12,537 nt of DNA. It comes from JAVRLS01 sp031961205. Lineage in GTDB: Archaea > Thermoplasmatota > Thermoplasmata > Thermoplasmatales > Thermoplasmataceae. Below are positions 1-7,206 of this stretch, one piece after another (position 1 is the stretch's first letter; each line of letters begins with the position of its first letter). The stretch spans positions 1-12,537 of the forward strand of contig JAVRLS010000031.1 of NCBI GenBank assembly GCA_031961205.1, given 5' to 3'. The notes under the pieces were generated by a model. It was not told the origin of the DNA, did not search any database, and saw only the letters and a program-made list of their open reading frames with translations. The position numbers and the translations under genes were made by a program.

Positions 1-1136
1 CGGGTCTGCCGCTTCAGACTCCTTCTGATGAATTACAGGCCAAGATAAGGAATATAATCCCGCCATTCGGCAGCGTAAAAAACCCCATAGATATGAGCGC
101 AATGGCAACGCCGGAAATGTATGCAGAAACAATTAAAACCGTAATGGAAGATCCATCAGTGGATGGTGTTGTAGTTCTTTACTGTGAAGTTGCAAACCTT
201 GATCCATCCGATGCAGCCAAGGGAATAATAAACGGAATCATGGAATCTAATCGCCAGGTACCTATCGTTTCAGGTTTCATAGGGGGAGAAAATTCTGTTA
301 ATGGGAGCCTGTACCTGATTAAGAACGGCATACCCACATTTGGTTCTCCTGACAAGGCTGTAAAGGCTGCCGGAGCTCTTAGAAAGCATAAGAAGCTCAA
401 TGATCTGATATGCATAAATCCTGAACGCCCGAAAGATATTCCAGACGATGGGCTGAAAGAAAAAATATCATCGTACCAGAAGGCTGGAATAAAATCGCTC
501 AGCGAACTCGAATCGAAGGAGATATTCTCAGGTTATGGAATTAAGGTGAACAGGACGGAACTGGCCAAAGACAGGAACGAACTGGTATCAAAATGCAAGA
601 ACTACAGGTATCCCGTTGTTTTAAAGATACAGAGCCCGGACATAATTCACAAAACGGATGTTGGAGGGGTTGCTCTTAACATAGGATCCCAGGACGAACT
701 TCTTAAGGCTTACGATAAAATAATGGAAAATGTTAAGAAAAATGCTCCTAATGCAAAGATAGATGGCGTTGTAATAGAGGAGATGCTCTCCGGAGATCTT
801 GAGACTATAGTTGGAACCATAAACGATCCGACATTTGGCCCTACGGTCATGTTTGGCCTTGGTGGCACAACTGTAGAGGTTATGGAGGATATTTCATTCA
901 GAGTTGCGCCTATCTCAAAGAATGAAGCCATTGATATGATATCAGAAACTGTTGCAGGAAAACTGATGGAAAAATTCAGAGGCAGGGGGAAGCTTGATAT
1001 CGACGCCGTTGCCGACCAGATTGTCAGGTTTTCATGGCTTGCGTATGAACATCCTGAAATAAAGAGCATAGATGCGAATCCTCTTCTGGTATCACAGGAT
1101 AGTGCGGTTGTTGTTGATGCAAGGATTATTCTATAA
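1..1136 (+). CDS. ADP-forming acyl-CoA (acetyl-CoA) synthetase, C-terminal part, 5' end outside window
   Basis: The reading frame is open from base 3 with no stop, and the first in-window ATG (93) lies inside a conserved stretch (PPFGSVKNPIDMS), so the gene starts before the window. The visible 377 codons cover the end of the succinyl-CoA-ligase-like flavodoxin fold followed by an ATP-grasp domain. Landmarks are KIQSPDIIHKTDVGGV at 624-671, FGPTVMFGLGGTTVEVMED at 834-890 and IDANPLLV at 1068-1091, all typical of the beta part of fused alpha-beta enzymes of about 690-710 residues. The family interconverts acyl-CoA + ADP + Pi with free acid + ATP + CoA and gives archaea ATP from acetyl-CoA or other acyl-CoAs. 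The phosphohistidine region of the alpha part is not visible, and substrate preference cannot be read from this portion. T-rich DNA follows the TAA at 1134. Confidence 0.93.
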   Translation, partial: GLPLQTPSDELQAKIRNIIPPFGSVKNPIDMSAMATPEMYAETIKTVMEDPSVDGVVVLYCEVANLDPSDAAKGIINGIMESNRQVPIVSGFIGGENSVNGSLYLIKNGIPTFGSPDKAVKAAGALRKHKKLNDLICINPERPKDIPDDGLKEKISSYQKAGIKSLSELESKEIFSGYGIKVNRTELAKDRNELVSKCKNYRYPVVLKIQSPDIIHKTDVGGVALNIGSQDELLKAYDKIMENVKKNAPNAKIDGVVIEEMLSGDLETIVGTINDPTFGPTVMFGLGGTTVEVMEDISFRVAPISKNEAIDMISETVAGKLMEKFRGRGKLDIDAVADQIVRFSWLAYEHPEIKSIDANPLLVSQDSAVVVDARIIL

Positions 1137-1143
1137 ATAGATA

Positions 1144-1182
1144 TTTATTTTATTATATCATTTTTAATATTTTTGTACTTTA
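1144..1182 (+). terminator. T-tract terminator after acyl-CoA synthetase
   Basis: Just after the TAA at 1134-1136 come several runs of T on the plus strand (TTTATTTTATT, ATTTTT, ATTTTTG). No strong hairpin is present. Archaeal RNA polymerase terminates at such U-rich stretches, and the segment sits between two convergent genes, where a terminator is expected. The minus strand here is A-rich, so this would serve the plus-strand gene only. Confidence 0.55.
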
Positions 1183-1192
1183 TCGCTAAACG

Positions 1193-2146
1193 TTAATTGG
1201 TGCTGCCCGTAATTTTACCGTAAATATAGGGCAATGATTTATAGTACCTCTCGGAGTTTCCGAAATGTCCTCCGTTGAATTCATCGTAAAAATGTTCTAT
1301 TTTCATTTCTTCAAGTTTCTTGTGAAGTGACCTGGTGCCTATATAAAGCCTGTATTCATCCTTTAATCCTACGTCAAGATAAATGGCATCCATCTCCCTG
1401 AGTTCCTTTTGATGGCTTACAACATTTTTCACCGGATCTTTTACCTGCCATTTTTTCCACACATCATCCAGGATTTCTCCGGTATCCGTATCGAATGGAA
1501 GATCAAAGCCCATTTCTGATTCGGATGAGGGGGAATAGAACGCAGAACTTCCAAACACATTTAATATTTTCATATCATCGTTGTCAATGGTCTTTTTTGA
1601 TAGCCCGTCCATTATCTCTGTTTTAGATTTTCCGCGCATCCTTGCCACAGTGCATGCAAAATCCTCGACATAGAGATAATAAAAACAGCTGTCTCCAAAA
1701 TGATCGGCAAACGCGTTAATAATTTTAGGGTTGTTTACTGCGATAGAATAGGCACCAAAGCCGCCGGAAGACTTTCCAAAAAGGACAGTTTTTTCAGTCC
1801 TGTATTTTTCTTTAAGGAACGGTATAAGATCTTTTATGATGAAATCCTCATAATTTCCGACAGCTGAAGAATTGAGATATTGATTAACACCGTATTTTGT
1901 CATGAAGTTCGGATTTGCAATTATTGCATTTATATGGCTATTCTCTATCAGATCCTCAACGATCTTCCCGAATTTATTATGGGTGCGTGGATTCCAGTTT
2001 GTACCGGCAAGTTCTATAAAAAGGGGCGATCCCTCTTCAATCCTGTCAGGCGCGTATATCATGATATCCCTGACAGAAGGGTCGCCGGGATAATTATCCC
2101 TGAGCGCATCGCTTTCCAGTTTCAGAATTTCGGTTTTCATATTCAC
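1193..2146 (-). CDS. Putative esterase D-type alpha/beta hydrolase
   Basis: The 317-residue protein has the features of the esterase D / 'putative esterase' branch of the alpha/beta hydrolases. The nucleophile elbow G124-K-S126-S-G128 sits after a beta strand (VLF), a likely acid D263 lies in GLKDEY, and the catalytic histidine H294 is in GGHFGNSERY near the C-terminus, in the usual order Ser-Asp-His. No signal peptide is apparent, so it is probably cytoplasmic. It should hydrolyse an ester or thioester, but the substrate is not readable. The start at 2146 is favoured because a CTATAAG box lies about 25 bases upstream, implying a leaderless mRNA; a second ATG two codons in is a weaker alternative. 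It converges with the acyl-CoA synthetase gene and shares no operon. Confidence 0.85.
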   Translation of the reverse strand: MNMKTEILKLESDALRDNYPGDPSVRDIMIYAPDRIEEGSPLFIELAGTNWNPRTHNKFGKIVEDLIENSHINAIIANPNFMTKYGVNQYLNSSAVGNYEDFIIKDLIPFLKEKYRTEKTVLFGKSSGGFGAYSIAVNNPKIINAFADHFGDSCFYYLYVEDFACTVARMRGKSKTEIMDGLSKKTIDNDDMKILNVFGSSAFYSPSSESEMGFDLPFDTDTGEILDDVWKKWQVKDPVKNVVSHQKELREMDAIYLDVGLKDEYRLYIGTRSLHKKLEEMKIEHFYDEFNGGHFGNSERYYKSLPYIYGKITGSTN

Positions 2147-2167
2147 TACTTTCTTTTCACATAATGA

Positions 2168-2174
2168 CTTATAG
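2168..2174 (-). promoter_or_regulatory. TATA box of the esterase gene
   Basis: On the minus strand CTATAAG is centred about 26 bases before the ATG at 2146, the spacing expected when transcription begins at the start codon. No Shine-Dalgarno-like sequence is needed or seen. Confidence 0.55.
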
Positions 2175-2405
2175 TTATTTTACATTATTCTAAAACATCC
2201 CTGATTCAGCATCCATCACAAATAAACAGGAAAAGCGCTGATCCAAAAAAAATTGTTGATCATGCAAGGATACAGGGTGTGCGGTCAGCAACAATGATTT
2301 CATTTAATACTCATTCTGCAATAATGAAGCATCCTTTTGCAAATACTGTGCATTCCAGAATGCCATCTGATCGACTGGAAAATACAACGCCCCATTCTAG
2401 TAAAC

Positions 2406-2413
2406 GTTAAATC
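2406..2413 (+). promoter_or_regulatory. TATA-like box of the wHTH-trm56-truA operon
   Basis: GTTAAATC is centred about 28 bases before the ATG at 2438 and could place transcription start at or near that codon. An alternative AT-rich stretch (TTTAATATA, 2418-2426) lies too close for a leaderless start. The rest of the 2175-2405 gap shows no convincing gene; a 43-codon frame from GTG 2279 to 2410 has no recognisable content. Confidence 0.4.
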
Positions 2414-2437
2414 TTTTTTTAATATACCGTAGATATT

Positions 2438-2944
2438 ATGGTAAGCAGAATTAAAGTGGTTAATGAGCCCGGGGAATTGGTATCCATCTTTCACGCAGCG
2501 GATACCGATGTCAAACGAAAATTACTTTTAGATTTATCCACTAACTGGATTACACTTCCAGTCATTGAGGAGAGGTATGGAAAGGAGGGTAAAAAATCCT
2601 TGCTGTATCTGGACAAAATAAAAATGATAGAGACACAGTGGATAACCGGCGATAATGGACCGGAGAAGGCCTATCATACTTATTATACGAGTGTTCAGAT
2701 AAATATGATAGGATCCCTTAACGAACTTGCGGATGTCATATATGCCGCAACACTTTCCGATGAAGATCTCCAGAAATATGAAGAAAAAATTAGGGCCATG
2801 ATGAAGGGTAACGAAGGCGTGTTTATAGGGGACATATCAGAATCATTGAATATATCGCAGACTCTCATAAAGGGAATAGTAAAGAGATCAAGCATTCTTG
2901 AGATTAAAGGATACAAGATAGAACTTGCTAATGGTGTCCAATGA
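2438..2944 (+). CDS. Winged-helix (ArsR-like) DNA-binding protein, first gene of tRNA-modification operon
   Basis: The 168-residue protein has two helix-turn-helix-like segments. Residues about 20-90 read as a winged helix: helices DVKRKLLLDL and LPVIEERYGKEG, a recognition-type helix KKSLLYLDKI, then a wing-like strand pair around GDNGPEKAYHTYYT. A second, shorter segment at about 127-163 (FIGDISESLNISQTLIKGIV) has the pattern of another HTH. A charged helix (DEDLQKYEEKIRAMM) links them. This resembles predicted ArsR-type regulators of archaea, but I cannot name the family with certainty. Its TGA overlaps the ATG of the Trm56 gene by four bases (2941-2944), so the two are surely co-transcribed. 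It may control its own operon. No metal-binding cysteines are present, so it is unlikely to be a metal sensor of the classical type. Confidence 0.75.
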   Translation: MVSRIKVVNEPGELVSIFHAADTDVKRKLLLDLSTNWITLPVIEERYGKEGKKSLLYLDKIKMIETQWITGDNGPEKAYHTYYTSVQINMIGSLNELADVIYAATLSDEDLQKYEEKIRAMMKGNEGVFIGDISESLNISQTLIKGIVKRSSILEIKGYKIELANGVQ

Positions 2945-3957
2945 TAACGATTCTAAGGATCAACCACCGGCCTTTCAGGGATAAAAGGATAACGACACAC
3001 GTTGCACTCACTGCAAGGGCCTTCGGTGCAGATTTGATAATCGTAGATGAAAAAGACGATACACTCGCCGGCACTGTAAGCAAAGTGGTGGATAACTTCG
3101 GAGGAAATTTTGAAATCAGAACTGGTGTAGAATGGCGCAGGGAATTCAAGAATTTCCCTGGCACAAAGGTAAACCTGACCATGTACGGGGTTCCGCTGGA
3201 AAAAAAAATAGACGAGATACGTGAATCCAGCAAAGAAATCATGGTGCTTGTCGGATCGGAAAAGGTACCGTTCGAAGCTTATCAGATGGCTGATTACAAC
3301 ATTTCGGTTACAAACCAGCCTATAAGTGAAGTTTCGGCGCTGGCAATTTTTCTGGATCGCTTTTTTGAAGGGAAGGAGATGGATCATCCCTTCTCAGGCA
3401 AGATAAATGTCTATCCTAACGAAAGGGGGAAAACTGTAAAGGTGATTCCTGATGATGATGGGTGCCTGATGCTGCTGAAAAAGTACGGTGCAGACGAGAG
3501 GCTCATAAGGCATGTGATGGCTGTGCACGATCTTGCCATCAAGATTGCTGAAAGATGCAGCGCCGATAAAATGCTTGTATCTGCGGGATCTCTTCTCCAT
3601 GATATAGGAAGGACGAAAACAAATGGGATCATGCATGCATATGAAGGCTATGTTATACTGCAGAATGAGAACATAGATGACAGAATTGCCCGGATAGTTG
3701 TCAAGCACATCGGGGCAGGGATAAGCAAATCTGACGCAAAAAAGCTCGGCCTTCCGCCCATAGACTATATGCCAGAAACGCTTGAGGAAAAGATAGTGGC
3801 ACAGGCTGACAACCTCATTTCTGGAAGCACAAAAATCAAATTAAGCGCAGTAATCGAAGTATACAGGAAAAAAGGGCTGGAAGAGGCAGCTGAAAATATC
3901 GCCAGGCTGCATTCAGAACTTTCTGCCATTGCCGGCATAGACCTGGATGAACTTTAA
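2941..3957 (+). CDS. trm56: tRNA (cytidine-56)-2'-O-methyltransferase Trm56 fused to a C-terminal HD domain
   Basis: Residues 1 to about 150 match archaeal Trm56, a SPOUT-class enzyme that methylates the 2'-OH of C56 in the T-loop of tRNA using S-adenosylmethionine. Visible hallmarks are INHRPFRDKRITTHVALTARA at the N-terminus, LTMYGVPL at 79-86, LVGSEKVP at 103-110 and the trefoil-knot region ISVTNQPISEVSALAIFLD at 121-139. Stand-alone Trm56 proteins are roughly 175-200 residues; this one is 338. The extra part (about 180-338) is an HD-superfamily domain with H191, the H220-D221 pair in LLHDIGR, further histidines H232 and H256, and D290 in VAQADNL, a full metal-binding set suggesting active phosphohydrolase chemistry on an unknown substrate. 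The gene overlaps its upstream neighbour by four bases and its TAA abuts the truA ATG. Confidence 0.92.
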   Translation: MITILRINHRPFRDKRITTHVALTARAFGADLIIVDEKDDTLAGTVSKVVDNFGGNFEIRTGVEWRREFKNFPGTKVNLTMYGVPLEKKIDEIRESSKEIMVLVGSEKVPFEAYQMADYNISVTNQPISEVSALAIFLDRFFEGKEMDHPFSGKINVYPNERGKTVKVIPDDDGCLMLLKKYGADERLIRHVMAVHDLAIKIAERCSADKMLVSAGSLLHDIGRTKTNGIMHAYEGYVILQNENIDDRIARIVVKHIGAGISKSDAKKLGLPPIDYMPETLEEKIVAQADNLISGSTKIKLSAVIEVYRKKGLEEAAENIARLHSELSAIAGIDLDEL

Positions 3958-4734
3958 ATGGTTTTTTATTTTTTTAAGTTCGGGTATATAGGATCCGATT
4001 TCACCGGATTCCAGAGAGGAAATGGAAGCAACAGCGTAGAGGATTGCATAGATGCGATACTAATAAAAAATGGCGTGAATTCAAGGATAAAGAGCGCAGC
4101 CAGAACCGATCGCGGTGTATCCGCACTCGGGAATGTCTTCATGATTGAAACGACGAAAAAGCCGGCTGATATTGCAGGCATAATAAACTCATCAAACCAC
4201 AGCATTTTCATAAGGGGATACGCATATGCAGGTGAGAATAATCCGAACCCGAGGCACTGCACAATGAAAGTTTACAGGTATTTCATATTTGACCGGAAAG
4301 CACATTGCGATGCGATCATGGAACTGGCCAAACTTTTCACCGGAACGCATGACTTTACATTTTTTTCAAGAAGGGATGAAAGGAATCCCGTCAGGACGAT
4401 AGAGAAGATAGAATGCGGCATGTATGAAAATTCGCTTTATCTAGACTTCTATGGGAAGAGCTTTGTGTGGAATCAGATAAGATCAGTTGTAGGGTATATA
4501 CTGAAAAATGCGGGAAATGCGGATGTGGGTGATCCGTTTTCATTGAAGGAGAGATATCCCTATGTGTCGGATTCCCATAACCTTGTTCTTATGGACATAC
4601 TCTATGATGGCATCACATTCACACCATTTGAAAGGAAAAATAAAAAGCTGAAAAAAATTCTTGAACAGAACCTTATCAGGTCATACATACTTTCAAATGT
4701 AACTGAGGGAAACGATAGGTTCATAACAGGCTAG
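3958..4734 (+). CDS. truA: tRNA pseudouridine(38-40) synthase TruA
   Basis: This 258-residue protein is of normal TruA size. The catalytic aspartate is D51 in the signature SAARTDRGVSALG, and the N-terminal FGYIGSDFTGFQRG matches the first conserved block. Later blocks are KVYRYFIF, LFTGTHDFTFFS and the C-terminal GKSFVWNQIRSVVGYIL, where most family members have F-[LVM]-x-x-M-[VI]-R. It converts uridines at 38-40 of the tRNA anticodon stem-loop to pseudouridine. Translation starts at the ATG immediately after the stop of the Trm56-HD gene with no intervening base and no Shine-Dalgarno, pointing to coupled translation. No T-tract follows the stop, so transcription may run on toward the MFS gene 123 bases downstream. 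Confidence 0.95.
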   Translation: MVFYFFKFGYIGSDFTGFQRGNGSNSVEDCIDAILIKNGVNSRIKSAARTDRGVSALGNVFMIETTKKPADIAGIINSSNHSIFIRGYAYAGENNPNPRHCTMKVYRYFIFDRKAHCDAIMELAKLFTGTHDFTFFSRRDERNPVRTIEKIECGMYENSLYLDFYGKSFVWNQIRSVVGYILKNAGNADVGDPFSLKERYPYVSDSHNLVLMDILYDGITFTPFERKNKKLKKILEQNLIRSYILSNVTEGNDRFITG

Positions 4735-4775
4735 AGATATCCCCCGTAATAGGATAAAGCAATCGGCCAGGTATG

Positions 4776-4829
4776 AATAACACAAGGGAAATATGTTATT
4801 GCAGCGAATCTGGTATGACCTGATTCAGG
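4776..4829 (+). promoter_or_regulatory. Dyads upstream of MFS gene
   Basis: The 123-base gap before the MFS gene contains a 7-bp inverted repeat (AATAACA 4776-4782, TGTTATT 4794-4800) and a perfect 11-base dyad CCTGATTCAGG at 4819-4829, about 30 bases before the start. GGTATGA occurs twice (4770-4776, 4812-4818). These could be operators for a repressor, but such short repeats also arise by chance. Confidence 0.3.
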
Positions 4830-4857
4830 CTGTGATGTTAGCCCGGGGATGACATGA

Positions 4858-6051
4858 ATGGTGTTCGGTTCGGATGATTACAGGATCAAGACATCTTCGA
4901 TAATACTGGCAAGGGCCCTTTATGCCATGAACTGGTTTGATATAGCTCCGGGACTGAAATATATCTCCTCCGATCTGAACATAAACTTTGTGTTTCTGGG
5001 CCTTGTAACAACATCATTTTATATAGGGCTTGCAGCTTTTCAGCTTGTAGGCGGTACACTGGCCCACAGAATAGGCAGTGTAAGGACATCCGTAATCGGA
5101 TTGTTAATACTGGGCACTTTTGGCATCGTTTCTGGCCTGGCAGGAAACTTTATTGAGCTTGCAATAGCAAGGTTTATGGCTGGAGCCGGTTCCGCACTTT
5201 TCTTCTCTCCGGCGCTTGGTGTTATATCTGAAATATCTCCGGAGGACCGGTATGGATTCCATGTGAGCCTCTATAACGGGGCATTCAGCTTCGGCGCTGG
5301 TGTGGGAATATTTGCATTCGGATATACGGATGTTATCATTGGATGGAGATTCTCGCTTATAATAGGCGGACTGATCCTGCTTGCAGCTACGTTTTTCATG
5401 TACCTGATGCTCAGAAATGTGAAAGTCAGTACAAAGGTATCGTTCAAAAAAATGTTTTCCTTATTCAGGAATAAGCTCATATGGATTCTCCCAATTGTAA
5501 CCCTTGGAAGCGCCATCTCAGAAACAATAATGGGCCAGTTTTTTGTCTATTATCTTGAGGAATATCTCAGATATCCTTCCGTTCTTGCAAGTGCGGTGAG
5601 TTCCATATATCTTTTCTTTGGCTTGCCCGCGGGTTTTATTTCCGGTTATATGATGAAGAAAACCGGTAGCAGATCGTATGTCTTCGCATATCTGCTTATA
5701 ATGGGCTTAATATTCTTTGCAGTTCCATTTGAAAAGGAAATATTGTTGATTGCCCTAACAGTATCAATCTTCAGCATTCTGTCGATATACGGATTCTCTT
5801 ATCTCTATACGATGGCTTCTAAGATAAACAGGGAAACCGTATCTTTCTCGTTGTCTATAGTAAATTTTGTTCAGATGATAATAAGTTCCGCAGTTCCATA
5901 CATCTACGCTTTCGTACAGGGTATCCATGGCTTTGAAGGATCGTGGATTGTGATGGGAATAATCTCGACCATTGCTGCTTTCGGTATCATAGCCTTAAAA
6001 TTCGATGGAAATGCTGATAATAAAAAAAAGACGGCAGAAAACAGGATATGA
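4858..6051 (+). CDS. MFS-family transporter
   Basis: The 397-residue protein is almost wholly hydrophobic, with about 12 membrane-spanning stretches in two halves. Loop 2-3 carries MFS motif A (GGTLAHRIGSVR, residues 65-76). The fourth segment has a conserved arginine R105 followed by a G-rich helix (FMAGAGSALFFSPALG, 106-121), as in motif B. The central cytoplasmic loop spans about 186-207 and is rich in lysine and arginine. The tail (383-397) is polar and basic. It is a proton-linked or facilitative secondary transporter of the cell membrane; substrate is unknown. The ATG at 4858 is preceded by GGGGATGAC, a plausible Shine-Dalgarno-like sequence. The 3' end lies in an imperfect hairpin that borders the IS-derived segment. 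Confidence 0.88.
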   Translation: MVFGSDDYRIKTSSIILARALYAMNWFDIAPGLKYISSDLNINFVFLGLVTTSFYIGLAAFQLVGGTLAHRIGSVRTSVIGLLILGTFGIVSGLAGNFIELAIARFMAGAGSALFFSPALGVISEISPEDRYGFHVSLYNGAFSFGAGVGIFAFGYTDVIIGWRFSLIIGGLILLAATFFMYLMLRNVKVSTKVSFKKMFSLFRNKLIWILPIVTLGSAISETIMGQFFVYYLEEYLRYPSVLASAVSSIYLFFGLPAGFISGYMMKKTGSRSYVFAYLLIMGLIFFAVPFEKEILLIALTVSIFSILSIYGFSYLYTMASKINRETVSFSLSIVNFVQMIISSAVPYIYAFVQGIHGFEGSWIVMGIISTIAAFGIIALKFDGNADNKKKTAENRI

Positions 6052-6070
6052 TCACCTGTCGTTTTCTACC

Positions 6071-6192
6071 TGACATCCTCTCCGTGCTAAAGCACTGGAG
6101 GTTCCTGCTTCACAGGCAGTGCCTCTTTCATTCAATCCAGGGGTCTTACTCCATCTCCCACCATCCCTTTCGGGTGGCTTATCAGGCTTGAA
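6071..6192 (-). ncRNA. Omega-RNA-like guide RNA scaffold without its TnpB
   Basis: In TnpB systems the omega RNA is transcribed from the element's right end, overlapping the 3' end of tnpB, and its 3' extension into flanking DNA acts as a guide. The scaffold features are here on the minus strand: a GAAA-capped GC-rich hairpin (6158-6177), CCTG-TGAAG-CAGG stem, and the terminal hairpin at 6080-6100. A TATATAAG sequence at 6213-6220 lies at the right distance to start a transcript near 6190. The guide would read into the MFS 3' end (GGTAGAAAACGACAGG, 6070 downwards). Whether it is transcribed is unknown; it may be a fossil. Confidence 0.5.
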
Positions 6193-6209
6193 TTCCCGTG
6201 TGCCCCGCG
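6087..6209 (-). pseudogene. Decayed tnpB 3'-terminal fragment
   Basis: One minus-strand frame reads RGAHGNSSLISHPKGMVG, then GDGVRPLD, a TGA at 6132-6134, then MKEALPVKQEPPVL and a TAG at 6087. The ending ALPVKQEPPVL resembles C-terminal tails of TnpB proteins, which overlap the guide-RNA scaffold. The catalytic RuvC and zinc-ribbon parts are absent. The in-frame TGA could be decay or the native stop of the ancestral gene. Nothing similar extends upstream beyond about 6210, where the DNA turns AT-rich. Confidence 0.45.
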
Positions 6210-6212
6210 GTA

Positions 6213-6220
6213 CTTATATA
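6213..6220 (-). promoter_or_regulatory. TATA-like box facing the omega-RNA-like segment
   Basis: TATATAAG on the minus strand lies about 25 bases before the first conserved scaffold bases (near 6190). It matches archaeal TATA boxes better than most others in the window. It may be a true promoter for the solo guide RNA or merely AT-rich flank. Confidence 0.35.
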
Positions 6221-6271
6221 TGAATATTGTTATTTATAGTAAACCATTCGCACTTCACCCACATCGCAAGC

Positions 6272-7099
6272 TCAATGGCTTTCGTCCTCAAATCGTATGT
6301 AATTTTTTAATGTCCCGATTCCGTCCACTGTTATTTCAACTGTATCGCCATGATCGAGATACCTGTTTCCAGAGAAAGCCGCAACTCCTGCCGGTGTTCC
6401 TGTGGATATCAGATCGCCCGGTTCAAGGGTTATATCGGTTGAAAGCGATGAAATAAGTTCGTCAATGCCAAATATCATATCATCTGTCGTTCCGTTTTGC
6501 CTGATTTCCCCGTTCACGATCGTCTTTATGTTCATGGGGAATCCCATGGAATCCTTTGTAACAACATATGGCCCGGCCGGAAGGGCAGTATCTGCCCCTT
6601 TTCCGTGAACCCAGTCATATCCGTATGGCGGCATTTCCGGAAACTGGTAGTCACGTATGCTCACGTCGTTGACAATCGTGTAACCAAAAACGTAATCCAT
6701 TGCTTCAGCTTTTTTAATGTATTTCCCCCTTTTTCCTATTACTATGCCTATTTCCCCTTCATAATCAAGCTTTTCTATGCCACGGGGCTTTATTACAGGG
6801 CTTTCCGTTGCGGTCAGGGCATTTCTGAATTTTGTAAAAAAGTATGGCTTTAACGGGTGTTTTGTATCAGATTCCATGGAATGGGACCTGAAGTTAACCG
6901 CGGGGAGGAATATTTTCTCGGGTGAAACGGATGGAAGAAACTTGAATTTTTCCTTATAACCGGTTTTCCTCGGGTTCGACGGATTATCTCTTATAAGTTC
7001 ATTTATGTCTGAGTATCCTTCAATTATAAAATATTTCCCGTTAAGATATTCAACAACGCATTTTTTACCATCTTCGATCAGGGCCTGTGCAAATTTCAT
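6272..7099 (-). CDS. Fumarylacetoacetate hydrolase (FAH) family enzyme
   Basis: The 275-residue protein has the FAH-family core. The metal-binding E-G-E is at 114-116 in LDYEGEIGIVIGK, with D145 in NDVSIRD, followed by K167 in VHGKGADTALPAGPYVV and the loop LEPGDLISTGTPAGVAAF at 225-242. The N-terminal 60 residues form the usual small beta-rich domain. Members are Mg2+/Ca2+-dependent and cleave C-C bonds of acylpyruvates, decarboxylate or isomerise 2-oxo acids, or, in some archaea, dehydrate 2-keto-3-deoxy pentonates. The sequence alone does not choose among these, and no pathway partner adjoins it. The start is well supported by a TTTATAT box centred 26 bases upstream (7121-7127). It reads toward the IS remnant. 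Confidence 0.9.
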   Translation of the reverse strand: MKFAQALIEDGKKCVVEYLNGKYFIIEGYSDINELIRDNPSNPRKTGYKEKFKFLPSVSPEKIFLPAVNFRSHSMESDTKHPLKPYFFTKFRNALTATESPVIKPRGIEKLDYEGEIGIVIGKRGKYIKKAEAMDYVFGYTIVNDVSIRDYQFPEMPPYGYDWVHGKGADTALPAGPYVVTKDSMGFPMNIKTIVNGEIRQNGTTDDMIFGIDELISSLSTDITLEPGDLISTGTPAGVAAFSGNRYLDHGDTVEITVDGIGTLKNYIRFEDESH

Positions 7100-7120
7100 T
7101 TTCTTTTATTGTATATACGC

Positions 7121-7127
7121 ATATAAA
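7121..7127 (-). promoter_or_regulatory. TATA box of the FAH-family gene
   Basis: TTTATAT on the minus strand is centred about 26 bases before the ATG at 7099, preceded by AAACATG. Spacing implies a leaderless transcript. Confidence 0.6.
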
Positions 7128-7206
7128 CATGTTTTTTTGGTCCGGCTTTCGAAGCGTATTTTCCGGAGGTATAGCGGTACTGTAACCGGATAAATCCGCT
7201 TTGCAC

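Larger units (their letters stand above)
6071..6210 (-). mobile_element. Remnant of an IS200/IS605-type (TnpB) element: right end only
   Basis: Read on the minus strand, this segment has the conserved layout of the 3' end of TnpB-bearing elements: GGGAATTCAAGCC, a GC-rich hairpin with a GAAA loop (6158-6177), GGAGATGGAGTAAGACC, then GTGAAGCAGGAACCTCC, a GTGC-TTTA-GCAC stem-loop (6080-6100) and the terminal GGAGAGGATGTCA ending near 6071. No tnpA or full tnpB is present, because the next gene begins within about 60 bases of the left limit. The outer boundary at 6210 is approximate. The remnant sits between the 3' ends of the MFS and FAH-family genes, a neutral landing site. Identification rests on recalled family consensus, not a database search. 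Confidence 0.72.

Noticed and set aside
2279..2410. 43-codon plus-strand frame (GTG start, internal ATGs) before the wHTH gene
   Set aside because: Low-complexity, polar composition with no motif; its end overlaps the likely promoter of the next gene.
2300..2494. 64-codon minus-strand frame rich in His, Cys, Met and Arg
   Set aside because: Runs into the well-supported wHTH gene on the other strand and resembles no known protein; likely a shadow frame.
6220..6456. 78-codon plus-strand frame beginning in the IS-remnant flank
   Set aside because: Mostly antisense to the conserved C-terminal FAH domain, and its composition is typical of a complementary-strand frame.
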